Positions 15,832-20,689 of a stretch of DNA of 20,689 nucleotides are shown one piece after another; position 1 is the stretch's first letter; each line of letters begins with the position of its first letter. The stretch is from DASWIG01 sp965371445 (GTDB taxonomy: Bacteria; Acidobacteriota; Thermoanaerobaculia; Multivoradales; J023). Below the pieces are notes generated by a model. It was not told the DNA's origin, ran no database searches, and saw nothing but the letters and a program-made list of their open reading frames with translations. A program made the translations under genes and the position numbers. Where the stretch lies: the NCBI GenBank assembly GCA_965371445.1, contig CBDUYN010000180.1:1-20689 (forward strand), in the 5' to 3' direction.

Positions 15832-16043
15832 CGTTCTCTGGACTCTCGAACGATTGAGCCGATCTCTTCTCTGGAGATATCCAGATCGACACCTTCAACG
15901 TCTAGAGGAGAACGACGCAAGTAAGGCTTCAAGGTGAAAAGGCGACCTTCTTCACCCTTTATGCAGACCTCCCCTTCTGCCGCCGCTTTCGCAAGAACGG
16001 TCGTCAGTCTACTCTCAGCTTCTTCAAGCGTGTACACGGTCAT
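15828..16043 (-). CDS. Phd/YefM-like type II antitoxin
   Basis: A 71-residue protein starting MTVYTLEEAESRLTTVLAKA, the usual TLEEA...L..LL helix-strand of prevent-host-death antitoxins. A basic EGEVCIKGEEGRLFTLKP strand pair follows, then an acidic tail with SPLDVEGVDLDISREEI that would wrap the toxin. It should bind and neutralise the PIN-domain RNase encoded just upstream and repress the shared operon. The PIN gene ends by ATGA overlap on this start (16040-16043), and this gene's stop overlaps the Uma2-like fragment in the same way. The toxin-first order is less common than antitoxin-first. Confidence 0.75.
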   Translation of the reverse strand: MTVYTLEEAESRLTTVLAKAAAEGEVCIKGEEGRLFTLKPYLRRSPLDVEGVDLDISREEIGSIVRESRER

Positions 16044-16509
16044 TCCATCACCTCAATGATGTCAACTTTGGCTCGTCGACATGCTTCCAAGAGCCCACCT
16101 TCAAGCGAAATTAGCGGGGCGTTGCGTTGCAGTGCGCAGTCTATTCCGTAGGCATCGTAGGCATACACATTCAGGTCGTGTGAGAGCCGAAGGCTGACGG
16201 AAGATCGACGTCAATGACGACTATCGGGATCTGGAAGTACGCATCCAAAGCCTTTTCGGCGGCCTTTAGGTCTATCTGCTTGCGTTTGAACATTCGAGAG
16301 AACGCATTGCCGATCTCTACGTCAAGGGAGAGCGGAGCCACTAGAGTGGAATCCACCGTTGCATCTATGATTTGCGCTTTGGTAGCCTCGTTTGTTATCA
16401 CTGCGATAATGACAGTGGTATCGACCACGATCTCGTCCACGCGGCTGCTGCGAGCGGTGTCCCCGGGCTCTCCGCCTGGGTTGATATTTTTATCTTCCTG
16501 TTGCTTCAT
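16040..16509 (-). pseudogene. frameshifted PIN-domain toxin
   Basis: The first frame, from ATG at 16509, gives EIVVDTTVIIAVITNE (Asp30, Glu41), then SLDVEIGNAFSRMFKRK (Glu65), and runs to VIDVDL before meeting a stop at 16171. The rest of the PIN fold continues in another frame: SLRLSHDLNVYAYDAYGIDC, then ALQRNAPLISLEGGLL and a tail ending EVME at 16040. The two parts join near 16195-16205 if one base was lost there. Together they make a normal-length VapC-like RNase carrying the acidic residues and the YDAY segment. I see no slippery heptamer, so a mutation or a sequencing error is more likely than programmed frameshifting. The toxin is probably inactive. Confidence 0.75.
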
Positions 16510-16588
16510 CGCTTCAACCTAACTTCTGCGCTCTCGTCTGAGCCGTCTTCAGCGCAGTCGGCCGTCTCCCCCAGTGCCCCCCTCCCAC

Positions 16589-16651
16589 TCCGGAGCCCGC
16601 AGGGCGGCACGCGCTCCGGAAGGGAGATGCCGCCCCCTTCCGGGCTCCGGA
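16589..16651. repeat. nested palindrome (element copy A)
   Basis: Outer arms TCCGGAGCCCG (16589-16599) and CGGGCTCCGGA (16641-16651) are perfect 11-base complements. Inner arms GGGCGGCA (16602-16609) and TGCCGCCC (16628-16635) are perfect 8-base complements. The whole can fold into one long hairpin. The inner motif recurs in copy B at 17128-17207, with a shared CCGGAGGGGAGATGCC-like flank, so this looks like a dispersed palindromic (REP/MITE-like) element. Confidence 0.85.
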
Positions 16652-16900
16652 CGGGGAGGGGAGGGACCACGCGCATCCAGAGGACGCCATGCCTGAGCGC
16701 TGGGGTCAATGTCGTCGTCACCAGGAGAACCTCGTCGATGTGCCTCGGCGGCGGATTCCGCCGGAGTATACCAGAACCGGGCGAGGTCGACCAGGCCTCT
16801 CAGGGCTCCCGAGGAGCTGTACGGCGGCAAGCGCGTCCAAGGCAAGCCCTTTGGCTTCAACGGCTTGGGCCGGGTCGTCCGGGACGCCCGGACCCTTCTG

Positions 16901-17040
16901 GATCGTGGCCTTCGAGCCGCCCGGGACGCGAAATCCAGAATGGATCGCGGCTTCCGAGCCGCCCGGGACGCGAAATCCAAAATGGATCGTGGCCTCCGAG
17001 CCGCCCGGAACGCGAAATCCAAAATGGATTTCGGCCTCCG
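16901..17040. repeat. 42-bp tandem repeat, three full copies and a partial fourth
   Basis: Copies start at 16901, 16943, 16985 and 17027. Each begins GATCG(T/C)GGC and contains GAGCCGCCCGG(G/A)ACGCG followed by AAATCCA(G/A)AATG. The three full copies differ at only a few positions; the fourth diverges after about 14 bases. A degenerate earlier part-copy is visible around 16871-16900. No unique spacers separate the copies. In the plus frame it would read as a 14-residue repeat (DRGLRAARDAKSRM), but no reading frame is clearly favoured. Confidence 0.9.
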
Positions 17041-17046
17041 GATTGC

Positions 17047-17061
17047 TGAGACGAAGTCTCA
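17047..17061. repeat. short perfect hairpin
   Basis: TGAGAC (17047-17052), loop GAA, GTCTCA (17056-17061), extendable by ATT/AAT across a two-base bulge. It closes the tandem-repeat block. There is no T-run, so it is not a standard terminator. Confidence 0.6.
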
Positions 17062-17127
17062 ATAGGTCCGGCCTGGAGGTCAGGTCGTGAGCCCTGGATG
17101 GCGTCCATCGCCCTTTCTGGAGCCGGC

Positions 17128-17207
17128 AGGGCGGCATTCCGGAAGGTCGGAGACCACCCGCTCCGGCGAGGAGGGACCCACGGGGTCCGGAGGGGAGATG
17201 CCGCCCT
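17128..17207. repeat. palindromic element copy B
   Basis: Perfect 10-base arms AGGGCGGCAT (17128-17137) and ATGCCGCCCT (17198-17207) enclose 60 bases that contain a further hairpin (GGACCC, three-base loop, GGGTCC). The arms include the same GGGCGGCA/TGCCGCCC pair as copy A, and the GGAGCCNGCAGGGCGGCA entry and the CCGGAGGGGAGATGCC exit are shared, although the interior is longer here. Confidence 0.85.
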
Positions 17208-17217
17208 TGTATATTGG

Positions 17218-17242
17218 ATCTCATGAATCTTCATCATGAGAT
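17218..17242. repeat. perfect 9-bp-arm palindrome just outside the RIT element
   Basis: ATCTCATGA (17218-17226), a seven-base loop, then TCATGAGAT (17234-17242). It lies 25 bases outside the left 40-bp terminal repeat and is AT-rich compared with its surroundings. It could be a recombinase- or regulator-binding site, or part of the target. Confidence 0.85.
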
Positions 17243-17267
17243 TCTCTCATCGTCATCATCACCGGGC

Positions 17268-17307
17268 CTGTGGGAAATGATATGCGGAGCGGGATGTTAT
17301 GTGGAGC
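17268..17307 (+). repeat. left 40-bp terminal inverted repeat of the RIT element
   Basis: It reads CTGTGGGAA, then A, then TGATATGCGGAGC, GGGATGTTATGTGGAGC. It matches the complement of 20573-20612 at 39 of 40 positions (A here, C there at the tenth base). Inside it, TATGCGGAGCGG (17281) is repeated as TATGTGGAGCGG (17298) with a 17-base period, probably paired recombinase-binding sites. An inverted copy of GTTATGTG (17296-17303) occurs as CACATAAC at 17355-17362, just before the stop of the third recombinase. Confidence 0.92.
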
Positions 17308-17365
17308 GGATCGGCGGAGCCCGCGGTCCTGCGTACTGCCGTGAGGCCTTCACGCACATAACCAC

Positions 17366-18376
17366 TTACAGCTGTTCGAGCCACTGGAGTAGATCGGGTT
17401 CGTGGCGGTGGATGGGGACGCCCACATTGACCGGTGATGGCGTCGATTCCAATGCGCGGCGCTTCATCTCTAGGTCGGCCTGGACGTACACCTCAAGCGT
17501 CTTGAGGTGGGCGTGGCCCAGGATGTCCTTGATGGTGACGGGGCTGACGCCTGCCTGCAGCAAGTGCATGGCCTTGGTATGGCGGAAGGTGTGAGGGCTG
17601 ATTCCTTTTCTTTGCAGTGTGGGCAGCTGATCGGCGGCACATCGGCGATACTTGTCGACCAGAAAGCTCACGCCTGAGCGGGTCATCTTCTCTCCGCGGT
17701 AGTTGCGCAGCAGAGGCTCTGGGGCTGTCGGTAGGCGGCCGGTTTCCTCCAAGTGGTCTTGGACGAGCTTCGAGCTGGCAGGCAGCAAGGGGACGATCCG
17801 CTGCTTGCGACCTTTGCCGGTGATCCGCACCAAGGGCAATCGGTCCAGCCTAAAGTCCACTGGGCGAAGGTCGAGTAGCTCTTGGGCCCGAGCACCGGTG
17901 TCATAGAGGAGGGCCAGCACGAGGTAGTCGCGACGCCCGTTGGGGGTCGATCGGTCAGGTCCATCAAGGATCGCGCGCAACTCCTCCTCGCTCAGGTAAC
18001 CGAGGACTCGCCCCGGAGCCCTCTTGAAGGGGATGGCGAGCACTTTGTGGGCCAGCGCCGCCGTTGCGGCATCCTGCGTCACCGCGTAAGAGAAGAAGGA
18101 GCGGATCGCCGCGAGTCTCGCGTTGCGCGTCGGCACCGAGTTGCCACGCCGCTGCTCCAGATCCTCGAGAAAGTCCAGGATGGCCCTGGGGGAGAGATCC
18201 TCCAAAGTCAGCCGCGACACGTGCCGTCGGTTCGACTCGGCGATGTGCCGCAGAAAGAGGCGGAAGGTATCGCGGTAGCTGACGATAGTGTGAGGGCTGG
18301 CGTCGAGCTCGGCCGCCAAGTGGCGCGTGAAAAACGACGTCACGAGCTGGGCCAAAGCGTTGCTTGCCGGTGTCAT
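17366..18376 (-). CDS. tyrosine recombinase, third gene of the trio (RitC-like)
   Basis: A 336-residue phage-integrase-type recombinase with an N-terminal SAM-like core-binding domain (about 5-105) and a C-terminal catalytic domain. Catalytic residues in order are Arg163 (TGARAQEL), Lys188 (ITGKGRKQR), His262 and Arg265 (PHTFRHTKA), His288 (LGHAHLKT) and the nucleophile Tyr297 (EVYVQAD). The start at 18376 is set by the ATGA overlap with the second gene's stop; the longer frame from 18550 is a shadow of that gene. About 40 residues follow the Tyr, a typical C-terminal helix for cis or trans docking of neighbouring subunits. It is expected to act with the other two enzymes on the element ends. 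Confidence 0.93.
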   Translation of the reverse strand: MTPASNALAQLVTSFFTRHLAAELDASPHTIVSYRDTFRLFLRHIAESNRRHVSRLTLEDLSPRAILDFLEDLEQRRGNSVPTRNARLAAIRSFFSYAVTQDAATAALAHKVLAIPFKRAPGRVLGYLSEEELRAILDGPDRSTPNGRRDYLVLALLYDTGARAQELLDLRPVDFRLDRLPLVRITGKGRKQRIVPLLPASSKLVQDHLEETGRLPTAPEPLLRNYRGEKMTRSGVSFLVDKYRRCAADQLPTLQRKGISPHTFRHTKAMHLLQAGVSPVTIKDILGHAHLKTLEVYVQADLEMKRRALESTPSPVNVGVPIHRHEPDLLQWLEQL

Positions 18377-19332
18377 GTCACCACCTCGGTGATGAGACCG
18401 GGGAAGTGGTCCAGCTGGCGCCGGGTCACCTCGCCGACCAGGTCCCGGGTCATGTGGAGGTAGACCTGGCAAGTGGCCAGACCCACGTGCCCGAGGTAGG
18501 TGGCCAGCTGTGGGAGCTTCGTCCCCAGATCGGCGTTCGCTTCGTACCAACTCAGTAGCCGCAGCACGGCGAAGGTGTGGCGGAGATCGTGCAGTCGCGG
18601 ACCCTCTCCGCGGCCACGATGTTCGATCCCCGCGAGGTCCAGCACTCGGCGGAAGGATTTGTACAGGCTCTTGGCGGCCATCGGTTGACGACCATCCGAG
18701 CGAGGGAAAAACGCGTCCTTCGGGCGGCGAGGGGCTATCTGAGCTGCCACGCTGTCTCGATAGGCGCGCAAGCGGTCCGTCAGATCTGGGGCAAGGGGCA
18801 CGAAGCGGGTCTTGCCAAACTTGCTGTGCTGGACGGTCAGGACGCCTTCGGTGAGATCAACGTCATCGTCCTTGAGGGCGATTGCCTCCCCGCGGCGCAG
18901 GCCAGTGAGCAACAGCAACCGCAGGGCTGTGCCGTGGACCTCCTGCCGAGGAAAGGATGAAGTATCAGGCAGCCGGTCGCAGGCATCCAGGAATCGGCAA
19001 GCCTCGTTGCGCGAAAGCACTCGGATCACCGGTCGCCGACGACGGATCCCAAGAAATCTTTCCGGCGGCACGAAAGTGCGGGGCTCCTCGAAGGCGAGAA
19101 ACCGAGCCAGCTGCCGGATCAACGTCAAACGAGCCGGACGAGAGGGTTGGCCGAACCTGGAAAGGTACGTCCGAACCAGGGTCTCTGACAACACAGCCTC
19201 CTGCAAGCTCATCGCGAAACGATCGAGCTCGCGCAAGAAGTCTTCTTCACGACGGTAGGCGAAGCCGAGAGAGCGTTTGTGCGCCAAAAACTGCTGGAGT
19301 TGAGATCCAAAGGGGCTGGTCAAAGCGCTCAT
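18373..19332 (-). CDS. tyrosine recombinase, second gene of the trio (RitB-like)
   Basis: A 319-residue recombinase. The N-terminal core-binding domain (about 5-95) has QLQQFLAHKRSLGFAYRREE and a LTLIRQLARFLAFEEP helix. The catalytic domain has Arg146 (TGLRRGEAIAL), Lys171 (HSKFGKTR), His248 and Arg251 (LHDLRHTFAV), His282 (YLGHVGLAT) and Tyr291 (QVYLHMT). The SxTxxYxH(M/V)T ending and the LHDLRHT box are typical of RitB and Tn554-like recombinases. It overlaps the first gene by ATGA at 19329-19332 and the third at 18373-18376, so the three proteins are made in fixed proportion from one message. Confidence 0.93.
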   Translation of the reverse strand: MSALTSPFGSQLQQFLAHKRSLGFAYRREEDFLRELDRFAMSLQEAVLSETLVRTYLSRFGQPSRPARLTLIRQLARFLAFEEPRTFVPPERFLGIRRRRPVIRVLSRNEACRFLDACDRLPDTSSFPRQEVHGTALRLLLLTGLRRGEAIALKDDDVDLTEGVLTVQHSKFGKTRFVPLAPDLTDRLRAYRDSVAAQIAPRRPKDAFFPRSDGRQPMAAKSLYKSFRRVLDLAGIEHRGRGEGPRLHDLRHTFAVLRLLSWYEANADLGTKLPQLATYLGHVGLATCQVYLHMTRDLVGEVTRRQLDHFPGLITEVVT

Positions 19333-20258
19333 CCTCGGATCTCCGCTTCGGGCAGAGCGACAGAGCGCAACCCGGCCAAGTCAACCTGGGCGTACCTGCG
19401 GGTCGTTTCGACAGAGCTGTGCCCCAGCACGTCGGAGATCGTGTCCAACGCGACACCGTTGGTCAGCATCCGCGTCGCCAGGGAATGGCGCAGTAGGTGG
19501 AGACCCCGCCGCGGCCCAGGAAGGTCCACCCTCGCAGCCTTCAGAGCTCGATCCATCACCGGCCAAAGATTGTTGCGCGGTGCCAGCGGACCGGTCGGTG
19601 TTACGTGACGGACGAAGATTTCCCGGGCAGTAGACGCCGGCCGACCTCGGCGGATGTAGGCCACCAACGCGTCGTCCACGTCTGCAAGCAAAGGGAGCTC
19701 GAGTGATCGCTGGGTCTTGGACTGCAGCAAGACGATCCGATGCTCGCGCCAGTAGACATTCTCGAAGCGGAGTGAGCGGATGTCCGAGGGTCGCAACCCA
19801 TAGCGTGCGGCGAGCAGCAGCATGGCGTAGTCGCGCTTGCCCAGAGCCGTGGAGCGATTAACCGCCGCGAGCAGGCACTCAACTGTCTTGGGGTCGAGGA
19901 CCTGCGGAGGCTGGCTATCTCGGTAAATCCTTGGGCGCTCCACAGCGTTCGCCAAGTCCGTCTCCAACACTCTGCTATTCAAGTGCAGATAACTCAAGAA
20001 ACCTCGCAGAGCCGACACTTCTACAGCGATTGTCGCGGGTTGGAAGTGCTTGAGCGACGAGACAAAACCCCGAACCTGTTGCCCGGTCAGGGTCTGGAGA
20101 TCGGCTATACCACTGCGGGCCAACCAGCCGAAGAACCGACTGAGGCAATTCTCCAGCTGGTGCGTAGTCCGCCGTCCGCGATGGCGGCGGACAAAGTCCA
20201 GGTAGTCAGGAACCAAGGCTTCATAGAGTGCTGTCCTGCCAGCATCCGAATCGGGCAT
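19329..20258 (-). CDS. tyrosine recombinase, first gene of the trio (RitA-like)
   Basis: A 309-residue recombinase. The core-binding domain (about 10-110) includes LVPDYLDFVRRHRGRR. Catalytic residues are Arg156 (YGLRPSDIRSL), Lys181 (LQSKTQRSLELPL), His254 and Arg257 (HLLRHSLATRML), His280 (LGHSSVET) and Tyr289 (RRYAQVD). A GGAGG ribosome site lies six bases before the ATG at 20258, and upstream codons run into a stop without another start. It is shorter than some RitA proteins that I recall, which have a longer N-terminal extension. Its promoter should lie in the 314 bases between this start and the right terminal repeat, but no clear hexamer pair stands out. Confidence 0.93.
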   Translation of the reverse strand: MPDSDAGRTALYEALVPDYLDFVRRHRGRRTTHQLENCLSRFFGWLARSGIADLQTLTGQQVRGFVSSLKHFQPATIAVEVSALRGFLSYLHLNSRVLETDLANAVERPRIYRDSQPPQVLDPKTVECLLAAVNRSTALGKRDYAMLLLAARYGLRPSDIRSLRFENVYWREHRIVLLQSKTQRSLELPLLADVDDALVAYIRRGRPASTAREIFVRHVTPTGPLAPRNNLWPVMDRALKAARVDLPGPRRGLHLLRHSLATRMLTNGVALDTISDVLGHSSVETTRRYAQVDLAGLRSVALPEAEIRG

Positions 20259-20572
20259 CAGGAACCTCCGTTTCAGGCAATCGGGGGATCCTCCATGAGG
20301 TCCCCTTCACCGCTCATCAGATTTGACCCGGTTGTGCTCGTTTATGAAACCAGCGCAAAAATCGTGCCCGAAGAGGAGCCGTAGTCGTGAAAACCCGGGT
20401 TCTCGGCGGTGTACTTGCCTCTGGGCAAGTCTACAGAGGGGTCACGTTCGCGAGCAGACCCCAGGGCATTTCTGGCAAGCGCTGAAGGTCCCCGGCTGAA
20501 TGGAGATTATGATCGCGATCGGCTGAAAGGAACCCAGCCGGAATGCCGACTCAGCACCTGCTCGGGAAGCCT
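20259..20572. other. 314-bp subterminal non-coding region of the RIT element
   Basis: No gene is supported here; a plus-strand frame across 19983-20384 is a shadow. It holds a perfect hairpin ACTTGCC-TCTG-GGCAAGT (20413-20430), a GATCGCGATC palindrome (20511-20520) and presumably the promoter and operator of the recombinase operon. Its composition is somewhat less GC-rich than the flanking genes. Confidence 0.55.
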
Positions 20573-20612
20573 GCTCCACATAACATCCCGCTCCGCATAT
20601 CAGTTCCCACAG
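20573..20612 (-). repeat. right 40-bp terminal inverted repeat of the RIT element
   Basis: Complement of the left end with one mismatch. It contains the same two offset TATG(C/T)GGAGC motifs 17 bases apart. Outside it, GACGACGACGAG mirrors the TCR-triplet run outside the left repeat. Confidence 0.92.
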
Positions 20613-20654
20613 CCCCGACGACGACGAGCGATGGAGCTTTTTTCTATCCAGAGG

Positions 20655-20671
20655 GGCCCGCTACGCGGGCC
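20655..20671. repeat. short GC hairpin outside the RIT element
   Basis: GGCCCGC, loop TAC, GCGGGCC: a perfect 7-base stem. A T-run lies before it on the plus strand rather than after it, so it is not a textbook terminator in either direction. Confidence 0.6.
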
Positions 20672-20689
20672 AGAAGAGCAAGGCCCAGA

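Larger units (their letters stand above)
16510..17217. other. about 700 bp without a credible gene, rich in repeats
   Basis: Several long open frames cross this stretch on both strands, but they are low-complexity, have no ribosome site or known domain, and stay open mainly because the 42-base tandem repeat is a multiple of three. What it does hold is two related palindromic elements, the tandem repeat and a small hairpin, listed separately. It looks like an accumulation zone next to the recombinase element. Confidence 0.6.
17268..20612 (-). mobile_element. recombinase-in-trio (RIT) element
   Basis: Three tandem tyrosine recombinase genes on one strand, each overlapping the next by ATGA, are bounded by 40-bp inverted repeats at 17268-17307 and 20573-20612. 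This is the defining layout of RIT elements known from several phyla. Each recombinase keeps the R-K-HxxR-H-Y set and the two ends are almost identical, so the element looks intact and recently placed. It carries no cargo genes. A looser similarity of TCR-type triplets continues for about 15 bases outside each 40-bp repeat, so the true edge may be slightly further out. Target-site duplication was not evident by eye. Confidence 0.9.

Noticed and set aside
16171..16208. Programmed frameshift in the PIN toxin gene
   Set aside because: No slippery heptamer or downstream stimulatory structure is evident; a lost base explains the two frames more simply.
16901..17040. Possible CRISPR array
   Set aside because: The 42-base units abut directly with no unique spacers, and no cas genes are nearby.
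16709..17065. Plus-strand gene encoding a 14-residue repeat protein
   Set aside because: No ribosome site; repeats keep several frames open equally, and the upstream part has no recognisable fold.
17268..20612. Prophage remnant or integron
   Set aside because: No phage structural genes, attC sites or gene cassettes; three coupled recombinases with terminal repeats fit a RIT element better.
20655..20671. Intrinsic terminator
   Set aside because: The hairpin is perfect, but no T-run follows it on either strand.

Overview
The window is GC-rich throughout, with dense, short-spaced or overlapping genes and no rRNA or tRNA gene that I can see. The gene content (a lipoprotein-type TAXI binding protein, membrane glycosyltransferases, a B12-type radical SAM enzyme, a PIN/Phd-like toxin-antitoxin pair, an Uma2-like fragment) suggests a high-GC Gram-negative bacterium. 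Acidobacteriota or a similar phylum is my guess, not something the sequence proves.

Region 1 (1-3406, plus strand): a 48-bp near-perfect palindrome, an orphan TAXI-type TRAP transporter binding lipoprotein, a 36-codon relic of a GNAT acetyltransferase, and a large membrane protein with C-terminal TPR repeats of the TMTC-like type. Region 2 (3383-6779, minus strand): two large polytopic membrane proteins, one an ArnT/PMT-like GT-C glycosyltransferase. They run divergently from region 3 (6981-9305, plus strand), which has a B12-binding-domain radical SAM enzyme with a good promoter and a SAM methyltransferase.

Region 4 (15157 down to 9286, minus strand) is the most interesting metabolic locus. 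It is a translationally coupled gene train: a class I amidotransferase resembling Campylobacter Cj1417 (gamma-glutamyl-CDP-amidate hydrolase), a cytidylyltransferase resembling Cj1416 (CTP:phosphoglutamine cytidylyltransferase), a PF04464 (CDP-glycerol glycerophosphotransferase-like) transferase, a small unknown protein, a formyltransferase-like protein, a methyltransferase and, after a gap of about 200 bp, a GT2 glycosyltransferase. This looks like a route to cytidine diphosphoramidate used to decorate a surface glycan. The expected first enzyme, L-glutamine kinase (Cj1418-like), is not present in full. A start-less open frame at 15154-15246, coupled to the amidotransferase by an ATGA overlap, looks like its C-terminal tail. 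Just upstream lie a promoter, a strong ribosome binding site and a 27-codon signal-peptide mini-gene, so the operon appears to have lost its head.

Region 5 (15433-17242, minus strand genes then non-coding): a decayed accessory patch. It holds an Uma2-like coiled-coil fragment, a Phd/YefM-like antitoxin and a frameshifted PIN toxin, all with ATGA overlaps. About 700 bp without a credible gene follow, holding two related palindromic elements, a 42-bp tandem repeat and a perfect 9-bp-arm palindrome.

Region 6 (17268-20612): a complete recombinase-in-trio (RIT) element. Three different tyrosine recombinases are chained by 4-bp ATGA overlaps, each with a full catalytic set, and are flanked by 40-bp terminal inverted repeats that differ at one base. 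The last 77 bases lie outside it and contain only a small hairpin.
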